NCBI RefSeq assembly: GCF_014197535.1
Contig: NZ_JACIFV010000006.1
Span: 222,213 to 286,212, forward strand
Source of the DNA: Rhizobium aethiopicum
GTDB lineage: Bacteria; Pseudomonadota; Alphaproteobacteria; Rhizobiales; Rhizobiaceae
Reading direction: 5' to 3'
Length of the DNA stretch: 64,000 nt
In this document: positions 1-8,542 of the stretch, one piece after another
Layout of the letters: every line of letters starts with the position of its first letter
How positions within the stretch are numbered: the first letter of the stretch is position 1
Program-made: the position numbers and the translations under genes
Notes under the pieces: generated by a model
Databases searched by the model: none
Seen by the model: only the letters and a program-made list of their open reading frames with translations
Told to the model about the DNA's origin: nothing

Positions 1-1
1 A

Positions 2-1828
2 TGGCACGATGCGCTGTTCGGCTATCGGATCGGCGAGGACGATCTTTCCTTCGATGACCGCGACAGCGCGCCCTTCATGGTCAAGGGCGTCGTGCAGGAT
101 CCCGACTTCGACTGGGCGGGTGAAGAGGCGATCCGGCGGCCCTGGCCGGATACGATCATCTACGAGGCGCATGTGCGCGGCCTGACGATGACGCATCCGA
201 AAGTGCCCGACCGGCTGCGCGGCACTTTTCTCGGCATGTGCAGCGATCCGATTATCGACCACCTCGTCAAGCTCGGCATTTCGGCGATCGAGCTCCTGCC
301 GATCCAGTATTTCCTCGACGACCGCTATCTCCTCGAAAAGAAGCTGAGGAACTATTGGGGCTATCAGACGCTCGGCTTCTTCGCGCCGCAATCGCGCTAT
401 CTCTCAAGTGACAAGATCACCGAAATCAAGACCATGGTGAAGCGGTTCCATGCGGCCGGCATCGAGGTCATCATGGACGTGGTCTACAACCATACGGCCG
501 AAGGCAGCGAAAAAGGGCCGACGCTCTCCTTCCGCGGGCTCGACAATGCGAGCTATTACATCCTCTCTCCCGACGATCCCCGCCACACGTTCGATACGAC
601 GGGGACTGGCAACACGCTGAATGTCGCCAATCCGATGGTGATGCGCATGGTGCTCGACAGCCTCCGCTACTGGGTCGGCGTCATGCATATCGACGGATTC
701 CGCTTCGATCTCGCCAGCACGCTCGGGCGACAGGATCTGGAGTTCGACCGGCAGGGGCTGTTCTTCGGCGCCATTCGTCAGGATCCGATCCTTGCCGGCG
801 TCAAGCTGATCGCCGAGCCCTGGGATATCGGCTCGGGCGGCTATCAGGTCGGCGGTTTCCCGCACCCTTTCCGCGAATGGAACGACAAGTTCCGCGACGA
901 CGTGCGCCGTTTCTGGAAGGGCGACAGCGGAATGGTGTCGGAGCTGGCGGCGCGCATCACCGGCTCGGCGCCGCAATTCAACCATTCCGATCGTGGGGCG
1001 ACCTCCTCGATCAATCTTCTATCGGCGCATGACGGCTTTACGTTGATGGATGCGGTTTCCTTCGACGGCAAACACAATGAGGCGAACGGCGAGGATAACC
1101 GTGACGGGCATTCGGACAATCATTCCGACAATATGGGCTTCGAGGGCGCCACCAATGATGCCAATATTAACGCGGCACGCGCACGCCGGCGGCGCAACAT
1201 GATGGCGACGCTGATGCTGTCCCAGGGCGTGCCGATGATCCTGGCCGGCGACGAACTCGGCAATAGCCAAGGCGGCAACAACAATGCTTATTGCCAGGAC
1301 AATGAGATCGGCTGGACGAGCTGGGACGGGCTCGAGGATCCCTTCCTCGATTTCTGCCGGCAGGCCGTCGCCTTCCGCAAGGCTCATCCGGTCCTCAGAC
1401 AGGAGCGGTTCCTGACCGGCGAGACCAGCGAGGACGGGCGCATCGAGATCGCCTGGTACAAGCCCGACGGCAGCTTCATGGACGACGGCGCCTGGAACGA
1501 CGACGGACTGCAGGTGCTCGGCCTCTACCTCTCGAAAAGCGCGCATGCGCTCGACACCGAGAACATGGATGACCTTTTCCTCGTCTTCAACGCCGGCGGT
1601 GACTGCGAGGTCCATCTGCCCGAGGTGAACGGACTGACGCAGTGGTCACGGGTTCTCGACACCGGGGCGGAGACCGGCGCCTTCGAGGTGCATGATCAGG
1701 ACAATCCCGTCATAGTCTACACTCAGAGCCTGGCTGTCTTTGCGCCGACAGGCCAGACGCAACCGCCGGAGGGGGCGAGCAAGGCCCAGCGGCGCCGATG
1801 GTTTCAGTTCGGCCGCCGGAGCAAATAG
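2..1828 (+). CDS. glgX: Glycogen debranching enzyme GlgX, 5' truncated by window edge
   Basis: Alpha-amylase (GH13) family enzyme that hydrolyses alpha-1,6 branch points of glycogen in the cytoplasm. The frame is open from base 2, so the N-terminal part (CBM48 region) lies outside the window. Visible GH13 motifs in order are DVVYNHT, GFRFDLAS (nucleophile Asp), LIAEPWDIG (acid/base Glu) and SAHDGFTL (transition-state His-Asp). The tail is basic (QRRRWFQFGRRSK). The next gene starts 15 bases after the stop, with no terminator visible between them. The family assignment is secure; only the start is missing. Confidence 0.95.
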   Translation, partial: WHDALFGYRIGEDDLSFDDRDSAPFMVKGVVQDPDFDWAGEEAIRRPWPDTIIYEAHVRGLTMTHPKVPDRLRGTFLGMCSDPIIDHLVKLGISAIELLPIQYFLDDRYLLEKKLRNYWGYQTLGFFAPQSRYLSSDKITEIKTMVKRFHAAGIEVIMDVVYNHTAEGSEKGPTLSFRGLDNASYYILSPDDPRHTFDTTGTGNTLNVANPMVMRMVLDSLRYWVGVMHIDGFRFDLASTLGRQDLEFDRQGLFFGAIRQDPILAGVKLIAEPWDIGSGGYQVGGFPHPFREWNDKFRDDVRRFWKGDSGMVSELAARITGSAPQFNHSDRGATSSINLLSAHDGFTLMDAVSFDGKHNEANGEDNRDGHSDNHSDNMGFEGATNDANINAARARRRRNMMATLMLSQGVPMILAGDELGNSQGGNNNAYCQDNEIGWTSWDGLEDPFLDFCRQAVAFRKAHPVLRQERFLTGETSEDGRIEIAWYKPDGSFMDDGAWNDDGLQVLGLYLSKSAHALDTENMDDLFLVFNAGGDCEVHLPEVNGLTQWSRVLDTGAETGAFEVHDQDNPVIVYTQSLAVFAPTGQTQPPEGASKAQRRRWFQFGRRSK

Positions 1829-1843
1829 CAGGTCGTCAACAGC

Positions 1844-2881
1844 ATGAATGCCGAAGCCATTACCGAACTTGGCCTGATCTATGTCAGCGATACCGAACCG
1901 GGCATCCGCAGACGCAGGAAAGGCAAGGGCTTCAGCTATGTGATGCCTGACGGTACGACCCTTTCCGATGAGTTGCAGCGGGCACGCATCGGTGCGCTCG
2001 GCCTGCCGCCGGCTTACGAAAATGTCTGGATCTGTCTCTACGAGAACGGCCATCTGCAGGCGACCGGCATCGATGCGCGCGGGCGCAAACAATATCGCTA
2101 TCACAAGGACTGGCAATCGTTCCGCAGCGCCGGAAAATTCTACCAACTGATCGAATTCGGTCAGGCGCTGCCGAAGATCCGCCGCACCGTCCTGCGGCAT
2201 CTCGACACCGGTGCCGAGGATGTCAACGGCGTGCTGGCGGCTTTGACGACGCTGCTCGACGAGGCGCATCTGCGGGTCGGCAATCAGGCCTATGTCAGGG
2301 AGAACGGCACCTATGGCGCGACGACGCTCTTGAAGCGGCATCTGAAAATCGTCGACGGGCGGATCGAGCTCAAATTTCGCGCGAAGGGCGGCAAGCGCGT
2401 CCAGCGCAGTCTCAAGCATCCCAGGCTGCAGAAAATCCTGGAAGAGATTTCCGACCTTCCCGGCCGCCAGCTCTTCGTCTGGAAGGATGAAAGCGGCGTG
2501 CTGAAACCGGTCGACTCCGGCCGGCTGAATGCCTATCTGGCCGAAATATCGGGCATTCCGATCTCCGCCAAGACCTTCCGCACCTGGGCCGGATCGCTGG
2601 CGGCCTTCGGGGTCGCCCGCGAAAGGATCGTCGGCGGCGGGCGGCCGACGGTGAAGGAAATGTCGGAGGCTGCGGCCGAGGCGCTGCACAATACGCCGGC
2701 GATCTCACGCTCGAGCTATATCCATCCGGCCATCATCGCGCTCGCCGGCAATGATCATCCTTTGATCGAAGGCGGCAACGAGCCGCTGCGGGGCTTGCGG
2801 GCCGAAGAAAACAGGCTTCTTGATTTCCTCATACACGAGAGCGAGGGATCTCTTCAGCTAGCGGCGTCCAGCTCCGGATAG
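1844..2881 (+). CDS. Type IB DNA topoisomerase (poxvirus-like)
   Basis: A 345-residue eukaryote/poxvirus-type topoisomerase that relaxes supercoils through a 3'-phosphotyrosyl intermediate. Signature blocks are visible: LRVGNQAYVRENGTYGATTL, the lysine loop KFRAKGGKRVQRS, the catalytic arginine block KTFRTWAGS, and the tyrosine near the C-terminus in SRSSYIHPAI. An N-terminal beta domain precedes them (residues 1-90). Length matches bacterial members. The start ATG has only a weak Shine-Dalgarno sequence and lies 15 bases after glgX, so co-transcription is possible. The 3' end overlaps the convergent GST gene by 28 bases. Confidence 0.93.
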   Translation: MNAEAITELGLIYVSDTEPGIRRRRKGKGFSYVMPDGTTLSDELQRARIGALGLPPAYENVWICLYENGHLQATGIDARGRKQYRYHKDWQSFRSAGKFYQLIEFGQALPKIRRTVLRHLDTGAEDVNGVLAALTTLLDEAHLRVGNQAYVRENGTYGATTLLKRHLKIVDGRIELKFRAKGGKRVQRSLKHPRLQKILEEISDLPGRQLFVWKDESGVLKPVDSGRLNAYLAEISGIPISAKTFRTWAGSLAAFGVARERIVGGGRPTVKEMSEAAAEALHNTPAISRSSYIHPAIIALAGNDHPLIEGGNEPLRGLRAEENRLLDFLIHESEGSLQLAASSSG

Positions 2882-3579
2882 TGTCTGAAAATCCCTTCCT
2901 CGTTGAAGGCGAGGCGGCGAGGGGAGGCGAGATAGCGGGCGATGTTCGGACGCTTCGCCACCGCATCATGCAGGGCAAGGAGAGCGGGGTATTCGGCCTT
3001 GCTCCTCTTCATCGCTTTGGGAAAGGCATAGGTGAGGCCCTCGATCACCTGAAAGAGCGAGAGGTCGACATAGGTGAGGGCACTGCCAACGATGTAATTG
3101 GGACCTTGCGGATTTCGCGTCAGCACACGCTCGAAATAACCGAGGAATTTAGGAATGCGGTCCCGGATGAAGGCGGCCGAGCGGCCTTTGGCTTCCTGCT
3201 TCTGGTCCTCATAATAAAGCGACAGGTCGATCGGGTGGTGCGTATCATGCACTTCGGCGACGAAATCGGTGATGGTGAGCTGCAGGCCATTGGCGACATA
3301 ACGAAGGCTTTCGTCCTCCGGCGCAAGGCCGAGCTTCGGCCCGAGGTAAAACAGGATATTGGCGACATGCGGGATAAGAAGGTCGCCGTCCTTCAGGAAG
3401 GGCGGAGCGAAGGGAATGTGCGACTCGCCTTCGCTCTTCATGATCTCGAGCATGGCGCCTGTTCCCCGGCCGGGCTGACGTGTGACGTCGATATAGTCGG
3501 CTCCGGCTTCTTCCAACGCCAAGCGCACGAATTCACCACGGCCTTGAATGCCGTCCCAATAATAAAGCTCATATGCCAT
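2854..3579 (-). CDS. Glutathione S-transferase family protein
   Basis: A 241-residue protein with an N-terminal thioredoxin-fold GST domain (ELYYWDGIQGRGEFVRLALE) and a helical C-terminal domain containing the GST-type segment NYIVGSALTYVDLSLFQVIE. Expected to conjugate glutathione or reduce peroxides in the cytosol; the substrate cannot be read. I chose the ATG at 3579 (MAYELYYW) because a GAGG lies about 8 bases upstream. A TTG two codons earlier would overlap the stop of the DUF3175 gene. It probably forms a two-gene operon with that gene, and its 3' end overlaps the convergent topoisomerase gene. Confidence 0.88.
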   Translation of the reverse strand: MAYELYYWDGIQGRGEFVRLALEEAGADYIDVTRQPGRGTGAMLEIMKSEGESHIPFAPPFLKDGDLLIPHVANILFYLGPKLGLAPEDESLRYVANGLQLTITDFVAEVHDTHHPIDLSLYYEDQKQEAKGRSAAFIRDRIPKFLGYFERVLTRNPQGPNYIVGSALTYVDLSLFQVIEGLTYAFPKAMKRSKAEYPALLALHDAVAKRPNIARYLASPRRLAFNEEGIFRHYPELDAAS

Positions 3580-3581
3580 GT

Positions 3582-3872
3582 TCAATGCCTCGGTTGACGA
3601 CCGAAGTCTTTTCGCAGTTCGTCCTTGGCTTTTTCAAGGGTGCCGCGCCGCTTTTTCGACAGCTGCTCGCCAGCGCGGTTGATGTAGAAGGTCAGCATCG
3701 ACATGGCGGCACGAAACGGGCTCGACTTGCGGCGATCGCTCTCCTCGGCGGAACGCTTGATCGACCGGGCGATCTTCTTCGGATCGTCCGATTTGAACAC
3801 GCCTTCCTTGAGATCCATCGCGTTGCTGTGCTCGGCAACATCCTGCGACCATTTCTTCTTCGATTTGGCCAT
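3582..3872 (-). CDS. DUF3175 family small basic protein
   Basis: A 96-residue, strongly basic protein (MAKSKKKWSQDVAEHSNAMD..). The core IARSIKRSAEESDRRKSSPF followed by SMLTFYINRAGEQLS matches the DUF3175 pattern as I know it. Function is unknown. The high Lys/Arg content would suit a nucleic-acid-associated protein, but that is inference. The stop lies two bases before the GST start, so the two genes are almost certainly co-transcribed. No EcfG-like promoter is seen in the 113 bases upstream, which instead hold a degenerate intergenic repeat. Confidence 0.8.
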   Translation of the reverse strand: MAKSKKKWSQDVAEHSNAMDLKEGVFKSDDPKKIARSIKRSAEESDRRKSSPFRAAMSMLTFYINRAGEQLSKKRRGTLEKAKDELRKDFGRQPRH

Positions 3873-3941
3873 GGCGAAAATCCCTTTGCCGGATGGGCTG
3901 GCGATAGACTGACGCCTGCCGATCCTCGATTACAGAGTTGG

Positions 3942-3985
3942 AGCATGATGCCGCCAGGGACCGCTCACACCCTTCGGCACATGCT
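3942..3985. repeat. Degenerate rhizobial intergenic inverted repeat
   Basis: AGCATGATGCCG (3942-3953) is matched by the inverted arm CGGCACATGCT (3975-3985), with one base missing in the second arm. The spacer holds an ACCGCTCACAC-like core. This layout resembles a dispersed intergenic repeat of rhizobia whose arms read AGCATGAT..ATCATGCT. Read toward the upstream gene it could also act as a weak attenuator, but there is no U-tract. Confidence 0.45.
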
Positions 3986-4299
3986 TAGTGGTGGCTATGG
4001 TGCTCGTTGCGCTTGCGTGTCGCGGCCGCCTTCTTGGCGGAAGCGGAACGTTCCTCCTTCGAGCGTGCCGCGGATGCAGCGCCGCCGGCCCGGCCGCCCT
4101 TTTTGGAGGATTCATGCGTATCCTTCTTGCCGCGGCCGGAACCGGATTTGTTGCCGCCGCCGCTTTCCTTGTTGACCGTCGCCCAGGCGCGCCGTTCGGC
4201 CTCCTTCTCGGAGACGCCGCGATCCTCATAGCTCTCCTCGATGTGTTCGGCCTTGCGTTTCTGCTTGTCGGTATAGTCGGATTTGTCTCCTCGCGGCAT
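3985..4299 (-). CDS. Small stress-type protein (annotated elsewhere as 'plasmid stabilization protein')
   Basis: A 104-residue hydrophilic protein. It has an N-terminal segment MPRGDKSDYTDKQKRKAEHI followed by a helical region (SEKEAERRAWATVNKESGGG) and a Lys/Ser/Gly/Ala-rich disordered tail ending in NEHHSHH. Close relatives are common in rhizobia under the label 'plasmid stabilization protein', which is not functionally proven. The start at 4299 is fixed by a perfect AGGAGG five bases upstream. A longer in-frame extension to 4746 is rejected because it runs antisense through the promoter region and the neighbouring gene. An EcfG-type promoter lies about 50 bases upstream. Confidence 0.82.
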   Translation of the reverse strand: MPRGDKSDYTDKQKRKAEHIEESYEDRGVSEKEAERRAWATVNKESGGGNKSGSGRGKKDTHESSKKGGRAGGAASAARSKEERSASAKKAAATRKRNEHHSHH

Positions 4300-4351
4300 C
4301 TTCGCCTCCTGTGGTTTGCAAAGCGCTCGAACGCGATTTGTAAGAGAATCC

Positions 4352-4376
4352 AACCGGTGCCGAGGGCAAAAGTTCC
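4352..4376 (-). promoter_or_regulatory. Candidate sigma-EcfG (RpoE2-type) promoter for the 4299 gene
   Basis: On the minus strand GGAAC (4376-4372) is followed after 16 bases by GGTT (4355-4352). The rhizobial general-stress sigma consensus is GGAAC-N16/17-CGTT, so only one -10 base differs. It sits about 53 bases before the start codon. Confidence 0.5.
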
Positions 4377-4401
4377 CGACAGGGTCATTGCCCCAGATTT
4401 C

Positions 4402-4427
4402 GGAACAAAAGCCGGTTTTTTCAGGTT
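4402..4427 (+). promoter_or_regulatory. Candidate sigma-EcfG promoter for the 4477 gene
   Basis: GGAAC (4402-4406), a 17-base spacer, then GGTT (4424-4427), about 50 bases before the ATG at 4477. It is arranged back-to-back with the minus-strand EcfG-like element 26 bases away, so the intergenic region looks like a divergent stress promoter. Confidence 0.48.
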
Positions 4428-4476
4428 TCCGATGGGTGAGCCTGCTTAAGCCCGCATGCAGCAAGGAATCGAGAAC

Positions 4477-4866
4477 ATGGAAAAACACATCGTCATAGCC
4501 GATGGAAACGGCGCGATCGACGTGAACGGCCAAGTATCGCCGGTTACCTACACCGTCAGCTTCAAGGAAGGGAAGGGACATTCCTACGAGGTCGATATCC
4601 GCCTGATGGCGCCGCGCGACTGGCTGCTGCAGAGGGGTTTCAAGAGGGATGCCGTGCTTGTCAGCCAGAGCGGCGCCCGCATTCCGGTCTATCACGATGG
4701 CGGCAGCCATCACAATGGCGGCAGTCATTACGATGGCAATCATCATGACGACGGGCGCCTCGATCCTGCCGCCACGATCTCAATCGAATTGACGGCGCGC
4801 GACGACAGCTGCACCAGCGAGGTCGACCTGATGCGCAAATATCCCGAGTTCGACGGTGCGGGTTAG
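4477..4866 (+). CDS. Hypothetical protein with His/Gly/Asp-rich repeat
   Basis: A 129-residue protein I do not recognise. The N-terminal half (MEKHIVIADGNGAIDVNGQV..) looks like a compact beta domain. The middle carries a short tandem (YHDGGSHHNGGSHYDGNHHD) that could bind metal. The C-terminus returns to ordinary sequence. I prefer the ATG at 4477, which has AAGGA nine bases upstream, over the ATG at 4456, which has no Shine-Dalgarno. Its 3' end overlaps the convergent kinase gene by 4 bases. The EcfG-like promoter upstream suggests stress expression. Confidence 0.65.
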   Translation: MEKHIVIADGNGAIDVNGQVSPVTYTVSFKEGKGHSYEVDIRLMAPRDWLLQRGFKRDAVLVSQSGARIPVYHDGGSHHNGGSHYDGNHHDDGRLDPAATISIELTARDDSCTSEVDLMRKYPEFDGAG

Positions 4867-7598
4867 AGCGGTTCAGCTTGGGAAAGCTCGACGGCGCTCT
4901 TGACCGCCCGGTCGAGCGCAGCGCTGGTGTAGGGTTTCGTCAGCAGCACTGAGCCGAAGAAGCGATCGGCGTCAGGCGGGTCGCTGTCGCCCGTGGCGAA
5001 GACCAGGCCGACGGACGGAAAGGCTTCCCGCGCCTTGGCGGCAAACGCCGAGCCCGACATGCCGGGCAGGCCGACGTCGACGACGATGACGTCGATGAGC
5101 GTGTGGCCAAGGATATCAACGCCCTGTTCGCCGCTGTCGGCCGCGATGACGTCGTAGCCGAGGTCCTGCAGGATTTCTGCAGTGTCCATCCGGATGAATG
5201 CATCGTCTTCCACCAGCAGCAGCCTCAGCCTGCCGGCCGTGCCGGGAACCTTTGGATCAGGTTGCTTTGCATTGGACACCGGCGCCTTGGCCTCTGCCTG
5301 GTGGCGTTGCGGCCGGTTGGCGAGCACCTGGCGGATCTTGCGGGCGAGCTCCTCGCGCGTATAGGGTTTGGAGAGCAGCTCCAGGCCCGGATCGAGCCTG
5401 CCGCCATGGACGATCGAGTTTTCGGTATAGCCCGAGGTGTAGAGCACGGCGATGTCGGGCAGGCGCTGTCGCGCCATGCGCGCAAGCTCCGGACTCCGCA
5501 AGGGGCCGGGCATGACGACATCGGTAAAGAGCAGGTCGATATGGGCGCCGCTCTCGATAACGGTGAGGGCGCTGTGCGCATCCTTCGCCTTCAGCACGTA
5601 ATAGCCGAGATCCGAGAGCATCTCGACGACCGTGGCGCGAACGCCCTCGTCGTCCTCGGCGACAAGGATGGTTTCGGTTCCACCGGTCGCCGGTATGGTG
5701 TCAGCCGCCGCGGCGCGATCCTCGCTGCGAAAAGAGCGGGCGAGGTAGAGTTTGACGGTCGTGCCTTCGCCGATCTCGCTGTAGATCTTTACGTGGCCGC
5801 CGGACTGTTTGACGAAACCGTAGACCATCGACAGGCCGAGACCGGTGCCCTTGCCTTCCGGCTTCGTCGAGAAGAACGGCTCGAAGGCCTGCTCCATTAC
5901 CTCTTGCGTCATGCCGGAGCCGGTATCGGTGACGGCGAGCACGACATATTGGCCGGCCTTCACCTCGGGATGGGTGCGGTTGTAGGAATCGTCGAGGAAG
6001 GCGTTGCCGACCTCGATCGTCAGCTTGCCGACGCCATCCATCGCGTCGCGCGAGTTAATCGCGAGGTTGAGCAGGGCGTTCTCGATCTGGGCCGGATCGG
6101 CGAAGGTGTTCCAGAGGCCGCCGGAGACGATGGTCTCGACTTCGATTTCCTCGCCGAGCGCGCGACGCAGCATGTCGTCCATGCCGGTGACCAGGCGGCC
6201 GATATTGACGACCTTCGGTTCCAGCGCCTGGCGGCGGCCGAAGGCGAGCAGCTGGCTTGCCAGTCGCGAGCCGCGTTCGACGGCGGCAAGCGCATTCGAA
6301 ATGCGCTCTCTGGCCCGGCCGTTATCGGCCACGTCCTTGCCGAGAAGCTGCAGATTGCCTGAGATCACCTGCAGCAGATTGTTGAAGTCATGGGCAACGC
6401 CGCCGGTGAGCTTGCCGATCGATTCCATCTTCTGCGACTGTTGGAGCGCTGCTTCGGCCTGCTGGCGATCCGCGATCTCGGCCGCGACCCGGACCTCGAG
6501 CATTTCGTTGAGTTTGCGCAGCTGATCTTCCATGTGGCGGCGCTGATCGATTTCGATTTTGGCGGCACGGAACAGCCGGATATTGTCGATTGCGACGGCC
6601 GATTGGCCGGCAAGGCTGACGAGGCTCGCCTCGGCCGCTTGAGAGAAGCGGCCGGGTTCGCCGTGGCCGAAGAACAAGCCGCCGATAACGCTGCCGTCGC
6701 GCGATTTCACCGGTACGGCGAGATAGCTCCTGACCGGCAAATGCCCTTTCGGCATACCGGCATGCGGCGGATTCTGGCCGTAGCGCGGGTCGAGCAGGAT
6801 GTCGTCGGAGCGCACGATGCCTTCGCCGCTGAAGGTCGGCTCGAAGACCTTCGTATTGCGTGGCATCGGGAATTTATCGAAGTTCTTCCGGTCGACGCCG
6901 GAGAGCGCGTAAAGCATGTAGCTGCCGCCCTCGCCGTCATCGACATTGTAGAAGAAGGCGCCGAATTCGGCGCCTGTCAGCGTCACACCGGCATCGACGA
7001 CAATCTGGGTGAGACGTTCGACATCGGGCTCGACAGTGATAGCGGCGCCCGCCTGGTTGACCACTGCAAGCGCCTCCGACTTGGCGCGCAGTTCTTCCAG
7101 CGCCAGCTTCTCGCCGCGCTTGGCGGCGACCTGGTCGGTGACGTCGAGGGTGGCGCAAAGGATGCCAGCGATGGCGCCGTCATCGTCGCGCAGCGGCGTA
7201 TAGGAGAAGGTGAACCAGGTATCCTCGGTGCGGCCGTCCCGGCGCATCGGGATGAGCAGCTCTTTAAACAGCTGCGGCCTGCCTTCAAGCGTGCTGGCGA
7301 CGATCGGCGAAAACTGTTCCCAGATATCAGCCCAAACCTCGCGAAAGGGTCTTCCGAGTGCGCCAGGATGCCGGTCGGGGAAAACAGGCACGTAGGCGTC
7401 ATTGTAGAGAAAGGCGAGATCCGGACCCCAGGCGACGAATTTCGGCTGGCGCGAATTCAATACCATTTCGGCGATATGCTTGAGAGAAGCAGGCCAGCTT
7501 TCGACCGGTCCGAGACCGGCGGCGTCAAAGGCCGAATGCCGCAACAATTCACCGATTTTGCCGCCGCCTCTCGGCCAGCCGTTGCCGACGCTTCCCAT
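4863..7598 (-). CDS. Hybrid sensor histidine kinase (PAS-GAF-HisKA-HATPase-REC-REC)
   Basis: A 911-residue soluble signalling protein. Domains in order are an N-terminal PAS-like domain (about 15-150, FLYNDAYVPVFPDRHPGALG), a GAF domain (about 170-345), a HisKA-type dimerisation domain with the phospho-accepting His in GGVAHDFNNLLQ (about 405), an HATPase domain with N box NLAINSRDAM and G box GKGTGLGLSMVYGF, and two receiver domains with phospho-Asp in LLFTDVVMPG and VIVVDVGLPGMSG. No transmembrane segment is apparent, so it should sense a cytoplasmic or diffusible cue. There is no adjacent DNA-binding regulator. The two C-terminal receivers suggest a phosphorelay or a phosphate sink. The start ATG has GGGAAG nine bases upstream. 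Confidence 0.92.
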   Translation of the reverse strand: MGSVGNGWPRGGGKIGELLRHSAFDAAGLGPVESWPASLKHIAEMVLNSRQPKFVAWGPDLAFLYNDAYVPVFPDRHPGALGRPFREVWADIWEQFSPIVASTLEGRPQLFKELLIPMRRDGRTEDTWFTFSYTPLRDDDGAIAGILCATLDVTDQVAAKRGEKLALEELRAKSEALAVVNQAGAAITVEPDVERLTQIVVDAGVTLTGAEFGAFFYNVDDGEGGSYMLYALSGVDRKNFDKFPMPRNTKVFEPTFSGEGIVRSDDILLDPRYGQNPPHAGMPKGHLPVRSYLAVPVKSRDGSVIGGLFFGHGEPGRFSQAAEASLVSLAGQSAVAIDNIRLFRAAKIEIDQRRHMEDQLRKLNEMLEVRVAAEIADRQQAEAALQQSQKMESIGKLTGGVAHDFNNLLQVISGNLQLLGKDVADNGRARERISNALAAVERGSRLASQLLAFGRRQALEPKVVNIGRLVTGMDDMLRRALGEEIEVETIVSGGLWNTFADPAQIENALLNLAINSRDAMDGVGKLTIEVGNAFLDDSYNRTHPEVKAGQYVVLAVTDTGSGMTQEVMEQAFEPFFSTKPEGKGTGLGLSMVYGFVKQSGGHVKIYSEIGEGTTVKLYLARSFRSEDRAAAADTIPATGGTETILVAEDDEGVRATVVEMLSDLGYYVLKAKDAHSALTVIESGAHIDLLFTDVVMPGPLRSPELARMARQRLPDIAVLYTSGYTENSIVHGGRLDPGLELLSKPYTREELARKIRQVLANRPQRHQAEAKAPVSNAKQPDPKVPGTAGRLRLLLVEDDAFIRMDTAEILQDLGYDVIAADSGEQGVDILGHTLIDVIVVDVGLPGMSGSAFAAKAREAFPSVGLVFATGDSDPPDADRFFGSVLLTKPYTSAALDRAVKSAVELSQAEPL

Positions 7599-7803
7599 TC
7601 AAAACCGCTTCCCTATCGCCCGCCGCGCCGGTGTGAACGGCAGCAATTCAATGTTCTACAGCATTTCTTGCGCGCCTGAAAAGATGCGCGCAGTAGGGGT
7701 TTAGCTCGTCCAACCGTCAACATAGAGGTTTGAAATGGCAGGGAAAGGGTTCGGTCGAAATATCGTTACCGCCCGATGTTCAGTGCTTTGTCATCGGGAC
7801 AGG

Positions 7804-8352
7804 TTAGTGCTCGGTTTGCTGCTCGGCGACGACGCTCGCGAGCACCTCGTCGCTGCCGTTCGGGTAGATGGGAAGATCGAGCGTCACCGCCTCTTTCAAC
7901 CCATCGCGCTCGATCGTGAAGAATTTCCGGATACGTCCTTCACCATTCTGCTCGCCGGACGGTTTTGCCGCTCTTGTCGAAACAAGACTGTGCTCGAAGC
8001 CCGCGGCGTCGGTCCCGGCGAAGGCCATCGTGCAGCTCTCGACAGCCTTCTCGCCGACCATAGCCCTTCCAACGACCAGGGCTTCGAATGGCGCCGCGCT
8101 GCCCGCCCCGGTGATCCAGCCGTCGAATGCCACGGGTTCCGAAAGTGGTAGAATGCTCAACACCATGTCGGCAGCAAGCGACGGCCACTTGTTTCGGTGG
8201 GCGAGAGCGGCTGCGCGATCATACTGCGGCCCGCGGTCCAGGCAGCGGTCGGCGAAGCGGTTGAACGGAGGCAGAGCATCCTCGGCAAGGGCGTTGGTGA
8301 GGGGCACGAAGGCAATCGCCGCCGAGACGAGTATAGTCTGAAGTCTTCGCAT
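7804..8352 (-). CDS. Secreted hypothetical protein next to the metal-efflux locus
   Basis: A 182-residue protein with a clear Sec signal peptide (MRRLQTILVSAAIAFVPLTN then ALA-ED cleavage), so it is probably periplasmic. The mature part has two Cys (FADRCLD and ESCTMAF), which could form a disulfide, and no family I recognise. The ATG at 8352 has GAGG nine bases upstream. The start lies just after the stop of a decayed membrane-protein remnant, so it was probably once translated as part of the dmeF-dmeR transcript. An in-frame extension to 8538 reads through that remnant in the wrong frame and is rejected. Confidence 0.65.
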   Translation of the reverse strand: MRRLQTILVSAAIAFVPLTNALAEDALPPFNRFADRCLDRGPQYDRAAALAHRNKWPSLAADMVLSILPLSEPVAFDGWITGAGSAAPFEALVVGRAMVGEKAVESCTMAFAGTDAAGFEHSLVSTRAAKPSGEQNGEGRIRKFFTIERDGLKEAVTLDLPIYPNGSDEVLASVVAEQQTEH

Positions 8353-8366
8353 TGCTCTGATCCTCA

Positions 8367-8538
8367 TCACGCGTTCAGCCAGTTCACTATCTCGACCGCG
8401 GCAACGGCGACGAGCACGAGGCCAATCAGCCAGACCGGCCGTCGCGCGCGCGTGTACGGCTTCCGACTGCATCGGCATGATCGTCGCAGCACCGAAGGCG
8501 GTCGCGAACAATCCCAGATAGGCCAGCAGGTCGGCCAT
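8367..8538 (-). pseudogene. Remnant of a YqaA/DedA-like small membrane protein gene
   Basis: The first 28 codons from the ATG at 8538 (MADLLAYLGLFATAFGAATI then MPMQSEAV) match the usual N-terminus of YqaA-type membrane proteins. The frame then turns into Arg-rich nonsense. The expected continuation appears in another frame as RRPVWLIGLVLVAVAAVEIV then NWLNA and stops at 8367-8369, far short of the roughly 140-residue family length. So there is a frameshift and the 3' two thirds are lost. It starts 4 bases after the dmeR stop, consistent with a former operon gene. Confidence 0.6.
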
Positions 8539-8542
8539 GCCG

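Noticed and set aside
4300..4746. N-terminal extension of the 4299 gene
   Set aside because: It crosses both EcfG-like promoters and the divergent gene, while AGGAGG fixes the start at 4299.
5103..6362. Plus-strand open frame (419 codons)
   Set aside because: Antisense to the hybrid histidine kinase; shadow composition.
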